Assembly: GCA_902800435.1 (NCBI GenBank)
Contig: CADCEQ010000032.1
Coordinates: 1-29,576, forward strand
Reading direction: 5' to 3'
Source: an uncultured Prevotellaceae bacterium
GTDB lineage: Bacteria > Bacteroidota > Bacteroidia > Bacteroidales > Bacteroidaceae
DNA length: 29,576 bases
The position numbers and the translations under genes are program-made. Numbering within the stretch: position 1 is the first letter of the stretch; each line of letters begins with the position of its first letter. Under the pieces are notes generated by a model that had not been told where the DNA came from, made no database searches, and saw only the letters and a list, made by a program, of their open reading frames with translations. Below are positions 16,847 to 25,443 of this stretch, piece after piece.

Positions 16847-17810
16847 ACCGGCGCTGCTGCTCGCTTAGGGGCGACTTCGTCCAGGCTTTCAGCTTGTCGC
16901 CGATGACAGCCTTCAGCTTGTCGTCGGGGGCAAGGACCGCAAAGTAGAGCTGTAGCCGGAGCCGCAGCATACTGCTCTCTTTCAAGGCGTTTGTGGCTGA
17001 CAGCAGGCGTTCGGAGGCCTTACCATCGTCCAAACCTAACGCCTTGATGCCCATATAAACCGCCAGTGCCAGTTCGGCCTCGCGCTGGGCGGTGTATCCC
17101 TTGTAAGGCTCCACGCGCTGGAGCGTCCGGCGCAGTTCGACGACCAGTAGGTTGTACTCATTCTCTTGCGTCACGCGGTCGGGGGCGGCAAACAGCATCC
17201 GGAAAGCCAGTTCGAAGAGGGCTTTCAGGTCGCCGTCGATGTCGGTCGATTTCTTGACGGGCTGGTCGACCAGCTCCACCACCTCGGGGCTGAGGCTGAC
17301 GGCGACGGCCGAAATCTCGGGTATGCTGACCACCAGCTGCTTGCTGCGCTTGCCGGGAACGCGCATCAGCACACCCTCGACACCGTCGAACACGCCGCCG
17401 TGGACGCGAATCTTGTCGCCTACGCGCAGCTTGATTTCGTCGGGCTGGAAGTAGGTAAGGTTTTCCTCCACCTGCTGCGTCACTCGCATGAAGCTCTCCA
17501 TGTCGCGGTCGGGCACGACGATGGGCTTCTTCTGGCCAGGCAGCCCCGACATTCTGAAGAAGGTCGAGAGCTTGGTGGTGGCAATGTACTCATCCAAGGC
17601 CGACTTGAGGCTTTTGACAAAGACCATTCCGTTGATGGCAGGCACCAGCACGCGCTTCTTCTTCCCCATGCGCTCCTTCAGTTCGTAGCGCATGGGCAGA
17701 TAACAGTCAAATCCGAGGCGGCGCAGGTCGTCCCGGATTTTGACTTCACTTCTGTAGTTGGCGCTCAGCACGTACCAGCGTGCCGCCTCGTCGTTAGGTG
17801 TTGCTGCCAT
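16800..17810 (-). CDS. NusG/UpxY-like antitermination protein with C-terminal extension
   Basis: The 336-residue protein has an N-terminal NGN domain (about 10-110: WYVLSANYRSEVKIRDDL, LGFDCYLPMR, PAINGMVFVK) and a KOW domain (about 128-165: VGDKIRVHGGVFDGVEGVLMRV). This is the layout of NusG paralogues that bind RNA polymerase and promote read-through, such as UpxY/LoaP types in Bacteroidetes. Those usually end soon after the KOW domain at about 170-190 residues. This one carries a further, mostly helical, roughly 145-residue extension of unknown function (about 190-336). UpxY genes normally lead capsule operons, but here the gene is alone between mfd and clpB. The start is set by a complete promoter 22 bases upstream. 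The 3' end overlaps mfd by 47 bp. Its target transcript cannot be inferred from neighbours. Confidence 0.82.
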   Translation of the reverse strand: MAATPNDEAARWYVLSANYRSEVKIRDDLRRLGFDCYLPMRYELKERMGKKKRVLVPAINGMVFVKSLKSALDEYIATTKLSTFFRMSGLPGQKKPIVVPDRDMESFMRVTQQVEENLTYFQPDEIKLRVGDKIRVHGGVFDGVEGVLMRVPGKRSKQLVVSIPEISAVAVSLSPEVVELVDQPVKKSTDIDGDLKALFELAFRMLFAAPDRVTQENEYNLLVVELRRTLQRVEPYKGYTAQREAELALAVYMGIKALGLDDGKASERLLSATNALKESSMLRLRLQLYFAVLAPDDKLKAVIGDKLKAWTKSPLSEQQRRFKEEWNQVFGQPPQP

Positions 17811-17832
17811 GTCGTAAAAAATAATCTGGCGG

Positions 17833-17864
17833 CAAAGTTAGCGTTTTTGTCTGAAACCGCCAAA
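17833..17864 (-). promoter_or_regulatory. Complete promoter TTTG-N20-TAACTTTG for the NusG-like gene
   Basis: On the minus strand, TTTG (17861-17864) and TAACTTTG (17833-17840) are separated by 20 bases, the ideal Bacteroidetes housekeeping layout. The -7 box ends 22 bases before the ATG. Confidence 0.78.
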
Positions 17865-17880
17865 CTTCGCCGCCACTTTT

Positions 17881-20391
17881 TTAGTTACGGAACACCAGAC
17901 CGTCGCCGAATTCGTCGACGATGATGGGGCGTTCGTTCGTTACCTCGCCCGCCAGCAGCTTCTTCGACAGGTCGTTGAGCACCAGTTGCTGGATGGCACG
18001 CTTCACGGGACGAGCGCCGAACTCCGGGTCGTAACCCTCCTGAGCCAGGTAGCTGATGGCCTGCGGCGTGACCTCGAGACGGAAGCCCTGCGGCTCGAGC
18101 ATCTCCTGCACTTTGCGTATCTGCAGGCGCACCACGTCGGCAATCTGTTCGCGCGTCAGCGGCTGGAAGGTGATAATCTCGTCGATACGGTTCAGGAACT
18201 CCGGGCGCATCGTCAGTCGCAGCTGGTCGCGCGTAGCGTTGCTGGTCATGATGATGATGGTGTTCTTGAAGTTCGCCGTGCGGCCCTTGTTGTCGGTCAG
18301 ACGGCCGTCGTCGAGCACCTGCAGCAGGATGTTGAACACATCGGGATGGGCCTTCTCGATTTCGTCGAAGAGCACCACCGAGTATGGCTTACGGCGCACG
18401 GCCTCGGTCAGTTGTCCGCCCTCGTCGTAGCCCACGTAGCCCGGAGGGGCACCGATGAGTCGGCTGACGGTATGCTTCTCCTGATACTCCGACATATCGA
18501 TGCGCGTCATCATCGTCTCGTCGTTGAAGAGGTACTCGGCCAGCGTCTTGGCCAGTTCAGTCTTACCGACACCCGTGGTGCCGAGGAAGATGAACGAGGC
18601 AATAGGCCGCTTTGGGTCTTGCAGTCCGGCACGCGAGCGGCGCACGGCATCAGAGACGGCGGTGATGGCCTCGTCCTGGCCGATGACGCGCTTGTGCAGC
18701 TCCTCTTCGAGGTGCAGCAGCTTTTCGCGCTCACTCTGCAGCATACGGGTGACGGGGATGCCCGTCCAGCGGCTGACCACCTCGGCAATGTCGTCGGCGG
18801 TGACCTCTTCGCGAACGAGTGAGTTGCCGCCTTGGGCATTGGCCAGTTGTGCCTGAATGCTCTTGATGTCGTCCTCCAGTGCCTTCAGTTTCGAGTAGCG
18901 TATCTCAGCCACACGACCGTAGTCGCCCTCTCGCTCGGCACGCTCGGCTTCCAACCGCAGGTTCTCCATCTCTTGTTTGTCCTGCTGAATCTTGTTGATG
19001 AGCTGGCGCTCGCCTTCCCACTTGGCACGGAACTGCGTCTCCTGCTCGCGGAGCTCAGCGATTTCTTTGTCAAGCTGGGAGATTTTCGCCTCGTCACCCT
19101 CGCGCTTGATGGCTTCGCGCTCAATCTCAAGCTGAGCCAGTCGGCGCGTTATCTCGTCGAGCTCCTCAGGCACGGAGTCGCGCTCCATGCGCAGCTTGGC
19201 AGCGGCCTCGTCCATCAGGTCGATGGCCTTGTCGGGCAGGAAGCGCTCGCTGATGTATCGCTCACTTAGTTGTACGGCGGCGATGCAGGCATCGTCCTGT
19301 ATGCGCACCTTGTGGTGGTTCTCATAGCGCTCCTTCAGACCTCTTAATATGGAAATGGCGCTGAGCTCGTCGGGCTCGTCGACCATCACCGTCTGGAATC
19401 GGCGCTCCAGGGCCTTGTCCTTCTCGAAATACTTCTGGTATTCGTTCAGGGTCGTGGCACCGATGGCACGCAGTTCGCCACGTGCCAGTGCAGGCTTCAG
19501 AATGTTGGCTGCATCCATGGCACCCTCGCCGCCGCCGGCACCCACTAGCGTGTGGATCTCGTCGATGAAGAGGATGATGCGGCCCTCGGCCTTCGTCACC
19601 TCATTGATGACCGACTTCAGACGCTCCTCGAACTCACCCTTGTACTTCGCACCGGCCACCAGCGCACCCATGTCGAGCGAATAGACCTGCTTGTCCTTCA
19701 GGTTCTCGGGCACGTCACCGCGAACGATACGGCCGGCAAGTCCTTCGACAATGGCCGTCTTACCCGTACCCGGCTCACCTATCAGAATGGGGTTGTTCTT
19801 CGTGCGGCGGCTTAGGATCTGCAGCAGACGGCGGATTTCGTCGTCGCGGCCTATCACGGGGTCGAGCTTGCCCTTACGGGCCAGGTCGACGAGGTTCTTG
19901 GCGTACTTCTCCAACGACTGGTAGTTGTCGTCGGCCGACTGCGACTTGACGCTCTGTCCCTTGCGCAGTTCCTGTATGGCTTTCTGCATCTCCTTCTCCG
20001 TGCAGCCGGCGTCCTTCATGATGCGGCTGGCCGTTGAGTTGACGGTTAATAGAGCCAATAGTATTGGCTCACAGGCAACAAATTCGTCGCCCATCTTCTG
20101 GGAAATGTCCGTTGCCTTCACCAGTATCTGGTTGGCCTCGTTCGAGAGATACGGCTGTCCCGCACCCTGCACGCGGGGCAGGTGCTGAATCTCCTGGTCG
20201 GCGAGCATCTCAATCTGCTGTGCGTTGACGCCGAGTTTCTGGAATACAAATGTGCAGACATCCTTCGCCTTCTCCAGCACACCTTTTAATATATGTACCG
20301 GCTCGATGGCCTGCTGCCCGTTCAGCTGTGCGCGGTTGACGGCCTGCTGGACCGCCTCCTGCGCCTTGATGGTAAACTTGTCTAATGTCAT
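17881..20391 (-). CDS. clpB: ClpB disaggregase, shortened in the second ATPase domain
   Basis: ClpB is the hexameric AAA+ chaperone that, with DnaK, threads and rescues aggregated proteins in the cytoplasm. The start is the ATG at 20391 ([14 protein letters not shown]), set by a perfect AGGAGG ribosome site seven bases upstream. An upstream in-frame ATG would add 26 unrelated residues. Visible domains: Clp-N repeats (1-140), NBD1 with Walker A GEPGTGKT (205-212) and ILFIDEIH, coiled-coil middle domain (about 400-525), NBD2 with GTTGVGKT (604-611) and [11 protein letters not shown], and the D2 small domain. The product is 836 residues where about 857-865 is usual. Only ten residues separate MTSN (sensor 1) from [10 protein letters not shown], where about 30 are present in E. 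coli ClpB. This is an apparent in-frame deletion near 18207-18240. The conserved arginine of RPEF is retained. Confidence 0.95.
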   Translation of the reverse strand: MTLDKFTIKAQEAVQQAVNRAQLNGQQAIEPVHILKGVLEKAKDVCTFVFQKLGVNAQQIEMLADQEIQHLPRVQGAGQPYLSNEANQILVKATDISQKMGDEFVACEPILLALLTVNSTASRIMKDAGCTEKEMQKAIQELRKGQSVKSQSADDNYQSLEKYAKNLVDLARKGKLDPVIGRDDEIRRLLQILSRRTKNNPILIGEPGTGKTAIVEGLAGRIVRGDVPENLKDKQVYSLDMGALVAGAKYKGEFEERLKSVINEVTKAEGRIILFIDEIHTLVGAGGGEGAMDAANILKPALARGELRAIGATTLNEYQKYFEKDKALERRFQTVMVDEPDELSAISILRGLKERYENHHKVRIQDDACIAAVQLSERYISERFLPDKAIDLMDEAAAKLRMERDSVPEELDEITRRLAQLEIEREAIKREGDEAKISQLDKEIAELREQETQFRAKWEGERQLINKIQQDKQEMENLRLEAERAEREGDYGRVAEIRYSKLKALEDDIKSIQAQLANAQGGNSLVREEVTADDIAEVVSRWTGIPVTRMLQSEREKLLHLEEELHKRVIGQDEAITAVSDAVRRSRAGLQDPKRPIASFIFLGTTGVGKTELAKTLAEYLFNDETMMTRIDMSEYQEKHTVSRLIGAPPGYVGYDEGGQLTEAVRRKPYSVVLFDEIEKAHPDVFNILLQVLDDGRLTDNKGRTANFKNTIIIMTSNATRDQLRLTMRPEFLNRIDEIITFQPLTREQIADVVRLQIRKVQEMLEPQGFRLEVTPQAISYLAQEGYDPEFGARPVKRAIQQLVLNDLSKKLLAGEVTNERPIIVDEFGDGLVFRN

Positions 20392-20398
20392 AATCTTT

Positions 20399-20404
20399 CC
20401 TCCT
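20399..20404 (-). promoter_or_regulatory. Strong Shine-Dalgarno AGGAGG for clpB
   Basis: AGGAGG on the minus strand, seven bases before the ATG at 20391, decides the clpB start. Such a perfect site is unusual in this window, where most genes lack one. No TAnnTTTG promoter and no CIRCE-type inverted repeat was found between clpB and the xylanase gene. Confidence 0.7.
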
Positions 20405-20548
20405 GTTTCTTTAGTTATTATCTGCAAACAGAGGCTCAAAGAGTGTGCCGAAGGCTGCGTAGCCGACAAAATGTCGCTTTTGTCTGCCTTTTTGTCGGGC
20501 AGAAATGAATAAAAGCCGAAAAAAGAGCGGTATATCAGAAAAAAACAT

Positions 20549-20556
20549 TATCTTTG
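20549..20556 (+). promoter_or_regulatory. -7 promoter element TATCTTTG for the xylanase gene
   Basis: TATCTTTG lies 32 bases before the xylanase ATG and fits TAnnTTTG. No TTTG is present at the expected -33 distance, which is compatible with activator-dependent expression. Confidence 0.6.
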
Positions 20557-20588
20557 CGCACAAATACCATTAATCAAACTAAGGCTAT

Positions 20589-23189
20589 ATGAAGAAACTA
20601 TTATCAACCTTATTCTGTGCCTTGGCCATCACGTCGGCCAGCGCGCAACTGTCGACAAATCCCGACAAGTTCTTGGGCAACATTACAACCCGCTATCAGA
20701 TGGATGCGGGGGGCGGTGTGCCGCAGTATTACAAACTCTGGAATCAGGTGACGCCTGAGAACGAGTCGAAGTGGAGTTCCGTACAAGGCAACCGCAGCAA
20801 CTTCAACTGGGGCTGCGACAACCCTTTCAACTATGCCAAGCAGCACAATTTTACCTTCAAGTTCCATGCATTCCTCTGGGGTGCCCAGTATCCCAGCTGG
20901 CTTGAGAGCCTGTCAATCAAAGACCGCTTTGACGCCGTCGAGACGTGGTTTGACGCCATTAGGAAGCATTATGCCACGCTGCCCCTCGTCGACGTTGTCA
21001 ACGAGGCTGTCGGCATGCACCAAGCGGGAAACCCGTTGATAAAGGCTTCTGTCGGCGGCGGCGGCAAGACAGGCTTCGACTGGCTGATCAAGGCCTTCGA
21101 AATGGCCTACGAGCGCTTCCCCGATGCCATCCTCATCTACAACGACTACAACTCCATCAGGTGGGACATCGATAATTACATCACCCTGGTACAGGCCATA
21201 CGTGACGCCGGTGCTCCCATCGATGCCTACGGAAACCAGTCGCACGATGTGAATGATATCAGCGCAACCGAATTGAAGAATGCACTCAAGAAGCAGCAGG
21301 ATGCGCTGAAGATGCCGATGTACATCACTGAGCTGGATATTGACGTCGCCGACGACACGAAGCAGGCAAACCAGTACAAGAGCATTTTCCCCTCGATGTG
21401 GGAGGCTGAATACTGCGCCGGTGTCACCCTGTGGGGCTACGTCCACGGAGCCACGTGGGTTGACAACTCTGGCCTCTACAAGAGTGGCAAGGAGCGTCCG
21501 GCCATGACCTGGATAAAAGAGTATATGGCCACCGACAAGGCCAAGAACGCCAAGAGCCCCTTCCCCGGCATGAAGAAGGAGGCCTCTATCTATATCAAGC
21601 CAGCTGACTATAAGGTGGCCAAGGGCGACGTCGTTGCTATCAAGGTGCGTGCACGCATGGCAACGAAAACTATTGAGAAGGTCGACCTCTACGTCGGCTC
21701 CTCTGTTGCCAGCGCTACGACGCTCGTCGCCACGATGACCGAAGCGCCTTACATCGCTGAGTACACGGCATCGACCAGTGGCTGGAAAATCCTCAAGGCT
21801 GTCGTTACTACTACCGATGGCTCTACCTACGAGCGTTATGGCCGCGTCAACGTGCTCACTTCTACTACCAAGCGCCAGACTTACAACGAGCAGCCGTTCG
21901 AGCTGCCCGGCACCATCATTGCAGGAGAGTACGACAAGGGTGCTTCCGGCGTTTCCTATGCCAATGCTTCGCGTACGCCCGAGAAGACTGCCACCAAGGA
22001 CGATGGCTGGATGGAGTATACTGTAGACGTGAAGGAAGACGGCATCTATAGGATTGATGCTGAGGTGGCTGCCACAAAGTCGGGCGGAACGTTCCACCTC
22101 ACGGAGTATGGTCTCGACAGCCTCACATTCATAGCTAACATGATTGAGGTGCCCGTGACAGGCAGCGCCACAGACTTCAAGACGCTGAGCGTCGTGTGTA
22201 AGAACCCCATCTCTGCCGGTCAGCATCGCATCTGTCTGAACGTCGACAAGGGCGGATTCTACATCAAGAGTCTCAAGTTCAGCCGCTATGAGGAGGACAA
22301 GAGCATCTCCGTCAGTGTTGCCTCGCTGAAGCCTGCCACCGTAGCCATTGGCGATGCCACGACCATCACCGCGAATAGCAAGTCGTCGACCAGCACCATT
22401 GCCAGCGTCGATTTCTATGCTAACGGCCTGCACATCGGCACCGCTACCGAGGCTCCATACACCATCGAATTCCAGCCCGCCGCAAAGGGGTCGTACACCA
22501 TCACTGCCATCGCCACCGATGCTGAAGGTAAGGTGAGACAGTCGACCGTTGTGAAGACGCTGAAGGTCAACGGCAAGCGTGAACCTTATAAGAGTGTCAT
22601 CACGATTCCGGGCATCATTCAGGCCGAGAACTTCGACAAGGGTGGTGAAGGACTGTCGTTCCACGACTCTGACAGCGATAACCAGGGAGATGCCAACTAC
22701 CGTACCGACAACGAAGGACTGGACCTTGTGAAGGGCAATAACGGTACAGCCATTGGCTATACGGCCTCTAACGAGTGGACGGAGTACACGGTCAACGTGA
22801 CCGAGCCGGGCGAGTATGAGTACACGGCTACTATTTCGAACGGCTCCAGCTCGACTGGCGGCTTCACCATCAGTCTTGTCAAGGGCACTTCGGTGACTCA
22901 GATTGCCAAGGTCTCGTTCTCGGGAACTGGCGACTGGAACACCTACAAGACCGTTACGGGCAAACTGACCAGGAACCTGCCTGAGGGTGAGCAGATTCTC
23001 CGCTTTACCATCAATCCCGGTAATTGTAACATCGACAAGGTTGAGCTGAAGTGTACGCTGAACACGGGAATCAATGAGGTGGCCGGCGAGCAGTCCTTCG
23101 GTTCGATGTTCAACCTGTCAGGCCAGAAGGTCGGCAGCGACTATCGTGGCATCATCATCCGCAACGGCCGGAAGATTCTGAAGAAGTAA
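20589..23189 (+). CDS. Secreted GH10 endo-1,4-beta-xylanase with two CBM6-like modules
   Basis: The 866-residue multidomain enzyme has a signal peptide (1-20) and a GH10 TIM barrel (about 25-315) with the family motifs TPENESKW, VDVVNEAVG (acid/base Glu139) and YITELDID (nucleophile Glu248). It hydrolyses internal beta-1,4 links of xylan by a retaining mechanism. Downstream are an Ig-like domain (about 330-425), a CBM6-like beta-sandwich (about 430-570), a second Ig-like domain (575-665) and a second CBM6-like domain (about 670-830: IIQAENFDKGGEGLSFHD and NEWTEYTVNV are typical). The last roughly 28 residues (FNLSGQKV ... IIIRNGRKILKK) resemble the C-terminal tail of many Prevotella exported proteins and the type-A sorting tails of the type IX secretion system. 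Surface or extracellular location is therefore inferred. folA follows after only 6 bp. Confidence 0.93.
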   Translation: MKKLLSTLFCALAITSASAQLSTNPDKFLGNITTRYQMDAGGGVPQYYKLWNQVTPENESKWSSVQGNRSNFNWGCDNPFNYAKQHNFTFKFHAFLWGAQYPSWLESLSIKDRFDAVETWFDAIRKHYATLPLVDVVNEAVGMHQAGNPLIKASVGGGGKTGFDWLIKAFEMAYERFPDAILIYNDYNSIRWDIDNYITLVQAIRDAGAPIDAYGNQSHDVNDISATELKNALKKQQDALKMPMYITELDIDVADDTKQANQYKSIFPSMWEAEYCAGVTLWGYVHGATWVDNSGLYKSGKERPAMTWIKEYMATDKAKNAKSPFPGMKKEASIYIKPADYKVAKGDVVAIKVRARMATKTIEKVDLYVGSSVASATTLVATMTEAPYIAEYTASTSGWKILKAVVTTTDGSTYERYGRVNVLTSTTKRQTYNEQPFELPGTIIAGEYDKGASGVSYANASRTPEKTATKDDGWMEYTVDVKEDGIYRIDAEVAATKSGGTFHLTEYGLDSLTFIANMIEVPVTGSATDFKTLSVVCKNPISAGQHRICLNVDKGGFYIKSLKFSRYEEDKSISVSVASLKPATVAIGDATTITANSKSSTSTIASVDFYANGLHIGTATEAPYTIEFQPAAKGSYTITAIATDAEGKVRQSTVVKTLKVNGKREPYKSVITIPGIIQAENFDKGGEGLSFHDSDSDNQGDANYRTDNEGLDLVKGNNGTAIGYTASNEWTEYTVNVTEPGEYEYTATISNGSSSTGGFTISLVKGTSVTQIAKVSFSGTGDWNTYKTVTGKLTRNLPEGEQILRFTINPGNCNIDKVELKCTLNTGINEVAGEQSFGSMFNLSGQKVGSDYRGIIIRNGRKILKK

Positions 23190-23195
23190 AACGTT

Positions 23196-23705
23196 ATGAT
23201 AACCATTATTGCAGCCGTGGCGCGTAACCGCGCCATCGGCTTCAACAACAAGCTCATCTACTGGCTGCCCAACGACCTGAAACGGTTCAAGCAGCTGACG
23301 ACGGGGCACACCATCGTGATGGGGCGCCGCACATTTGAGAGTCTGCCCAAGGGGGCACTTCCCAACCGACGCAACATCGTGCTGAGCCGGACGACGCAGG
23401 GCTTTCCTGGATGCGACACCTACGTGTCGCTCAGGGAAGCCCTGAATCATTGCTCGCCCGACGAGGACATATATATAATAGGTGGAGCCAGCGTCTACCG
23501 TCAGGCCATGCCCGTGGCCGACCGTCTCTGTCTGACTGAGATTGACGACACGCCCGCCGAGGCCGACACCTTCTTCCCCGACTACAGCGAGTGGCACGAG
23601 GTGTGGCGCGAGGACCATCCAGTCGACGAGCGTCACGCTCATCCCTATTCGTTTGTTGATTACGAGAGGACGGTCAAATCTGTTGCAGAGGATACACGAG
23701 ATTGA
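23196..23705 (+). CDS. folA: Dihydrofolate reductase
   Basis: The 169-residue enzyme reduces dihydrofolate to tetrahydrofolate with NADPH and is the trimethoprim target. The conserved N-terminus IIAAVARNRAIGFNN, the substrate-binding WLPNDLKRFK with catalytic Asp27, the NADPH-binding TIVMGRRTFESLP and NRRNIVLSR, and IYIIGGASVYRQAMP are all present. The usual end is FVDYER. About 12 extra residues here run into the convergent permease gene, overlapping it by 32 bp. It lies 6 bp after the xylanase stop, so it probably depends on that transcript or on an internal promoter. The usual neighbour thyA is not present. The cytoplasmic role is certain by homology. Confidence 0.95.
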   Translation: MITIIAAVARNRAIGFNNKLIYWLPNDLKRFKQLTTGHTIVMGRRTFESLPKGALPNRRNIVLSRTTQGFPGCDTYVSLREALNHCSPDEDIYIIGGASVYRQAMPVADRLCLTEIDDTPAEADTFFPDYSEWHEVWREDHPVDERHAHPYSFVDYERTVKSVAEDTRD

Positions 23706-24936
23706 CGATGAAGATGTTGGCGCAGAGGATGATGAGGTTCATCGGCAGGCCTATGCGCGTAAAGTCGCTGAAACGGTAGCCGCCTGGACCATAGACCAGC
23801 ATGTGGGTGGGCGAGCCGATAGGCGTGGCAAAGCTGCTGCTGACACTTATCATCAGGGCGATGAGGAAAGTGTAGGGCTCGTAGCCCAGCTGTTCGGCAG
23901 CCTGGTACATGATGGGGAAAAACATGGCGCCGGCAGCCGTGTTCGAGATAAACTCTGTGGTAAGGTTGCCCACGAGGCAGATGGCCATCATGACTACAAG
24001 CGGATTAGTGCCGCAGACGTCAAGTATGCCGAATGCAAGCCATTCGGCGATGCCTGTCTTCTGAATGGCGATTCCAAGAACGACACTACCAGCAAAGACC
24101 ATGAGGATGTCCCAGTTGATGGCACGCATGGCCTGGTCAACACTACAGCAGCGGAAAATGAGCATGGCAGCTGCAGCTATAAAGGCGCACTGCAGCAGCG
24201 GCATGATGCCGAGGGCCGAAAGGGCCACCATGGCTATCATGATGGTGGTCGAAATGAGCGTGCCGCGTCCGATATTTGGAATCTCGGCAGAGTCGAAGAA
24301 CTGGAGACTGGGGGTAAGGTCCTGAATGTCGTTCTTTCTGTTTCCCATCTCAAGCAGTAATGTGTCGCCAGCCTGCAAAACGACATCGCGTGGCGACTGC
24401 TCGATGCGCTCTCCGCGTCGGGAGACAGCCACAAGCGTTATGCTGTGGTCGCGTTCAAAATGATTCTGCCTCATGGTGGTGCCTATCAGACTGCTGCCAA
24501 AGTTAACGTAGGCTGTGCGCAGCTTGTGTTTGCCACCGGCTACCTCGCTGAAGTGGAATATATGGTGGTCGGCACTTACCAGATTATGACTCTTCTTCAG
24601 TTCGAGCAACTCGTCAATCTGCCCGGCATAGATCAGACGGTCACCACCCATCAGGGGCTCGTCGTCGGGAACTTGTGACATCACTTTCTCATCGTCGAAG
24701 CGGCACAACTCAATGAGGCTGCCACCGCGAACGTTGTTCAGCCCTAATTCGCCAACAGTCTTTGCGATATGCGGATTGTCGGAAGGAACGAGCAGTTCGA
24801 CCGTGTATTCACCCGTCGACTCAAAGGCGGCCTCAGGGGCCTTGCGGTTGGGCAGCAACCGGCGCAAAGCAATGACTGACAAGACGCCGACAGTGAGGCA
24901 GAACAGTCCCGGTATGGTAGTGGCCAGCACATTCAT
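23674..24936 (-). CDS. N-terminally truncated SLC13-family permease, likely pseudogene
   Basis: The 420-residue frame matches the C-terminal two-thirds of SLC13-type permeases that carry two cytoplasmic RCK_C (TrkA-C) domains between membrane halves. Visible here are one leading span (ATTIPGLFCLTVGVLSVIAL), two RCK_C-like domains (about 40-125 and 125-205), and the second membrane half with the substrate/sodium motif EFISNTAAGAMFFP and SFATPIGSPTHML. Full-length members are about 590-610 residues. The first membrane half, with its own SNN-type motif, is missing. An in-frame TAG lies five codons before the ATG, so no upstream extension is possible. The loss abuts exbD, 42 bp upstream. A pair-repeat transporter missing one half is unlikely to work, so a decaying gene is the best reading, although a start codon and intact frame remain. 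Confidence 0.8.
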   Translation of the reverse strand: MNVLATTIPGLFCLTVGVLSVIALRRLLPNRKAPEAAFESTGEYTVELLVPSDNPHIAKTVGELGLNNVRGGSLIELCRFDDEKVMSQVPDDEPLMGGDRLIYAGQIDELLELKKSHNLVSADHHIFHFSEVAGGKHKLRTAYVNFGSSLIGTTMRQNHFERDHSITLVAVSRRGERIEQSPRDVVLQAGDTLLLEMGNRKNDIQDLTPSLQFFDSAEIPNIGRGTLISTTIMIAMVALSALGIMPLLQCAFIAAAAMLIFRCCSVDQAMRAINWDILMVFAGSVVLGIAIQKTGIAEWLAFGILDVCGTNPLVVMMAICLVGNLTTEFISNTAAGAMFFPIMYQAAEQLGYEPYTFLIALMISVSSSFATPIGSPTHMLVYGPGGYRFSDFTRIGLPMNLIILCANIFIVNLVYPLQQI

Positions 24937-24978
24937 GGCTGAAACCTAAAAATACCAATGAATCCATTCTTGTATCTC

Positions 24979-25443
24979 TTATTCAGTTAATTGTTTTTGT
25001 GTGGCAGCGTAACTCACGTTCAGGGCGTACGACTTGCGCAGGGCCTGCTTCACGTCGTTGATGATTGACATTGGTACGTCGCGGTCGGCCTCGATGCTGA
25101 CCGTCAGCCGCTCCTGGTCCTCAGCCGACATGTGGCGGCGCTCCGTCTCAATGAACTTCCTGATGTCGCCGACCGTCATCAGCTGGTTGTTCAGCTGAAT
25201 ACAGTATGCGTCCGACGAGCCGTCCAGCGGTTTGCCGATGTAGATGTGGACCACCGCCGACTTATGCTCAGCTTTTTCGACCTCCGTACCGGCGGGCACC
25301 TCGTAGGTCACCTTCTTCTCGACGTCGCGCATGTGGGTGACAATCATAAAGAAGAAGAGCACGGTGAAGATGAGGTCGGGCAGCGACGCCATGTTCAGCT
25401 CGGGCACGCTGTGGTCGGGACGGCGGAAGCGGCGGCGCATCAT
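24979..25443 (-). CDS. exbD: ExbD/TolR family protein (second copy)
   Basis: The 154-residue protein is a proton-channel partner subunit of the ExbB-ExbD motor. It has a basic cytoplasmic N-terminus (MMRRRFRRPDHS), a single span (about 22-38) containing the conserved Asp23 (SLPDLIF) that carries protons, and a periplasmic ExbD domain (about 45-154). The start at 25443 is preferred because its ATG overlaps the TGA of the upstream exbD by four bases (ATGA), a translational-coupling arrangement. A start at 25491 would add a basic stretch overlapping the neighbour by 52 bp. It is the last intact gene of the operon. A degraded permease follows. Confidence 0.88.
   Translation of the reverse strand: MMRRRFRRPDHSVPELNMASLPDLIFTVLFFFMIVTHMRDVEKKVTYEVPAGTEVEKAEHKSAVVHIYIGKPLDGSSDAYCIQLNNQLMTVGDIRKFIETERRHMSAEDQERLTVSIEADRDVPMSIINDVKQALRKSYALNVSYAATQKQLTE

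Noticed and set aside
20392..20469. 26-residue extension of ClpB
   Set aside because: The AGGAGG site and the family-conserved MTLDKFT start place initiation at 20391.
20465..20484. GACAAAA/TTTTGTC inverted repeat upstream of clpB as a heat-shock operator
   Set aside because: Only 7-bp arms, unlike the CIRCE element, and no -7 box was found near it. Too weak to annotate.
20913..22664. 583-codon open frame antisense to the xylanase gene
   Set aside because: Low-complexity Val/Asp/Gly/Leu-rich product with no family features. It is a codon-bias shadow of a GC-rich gene.
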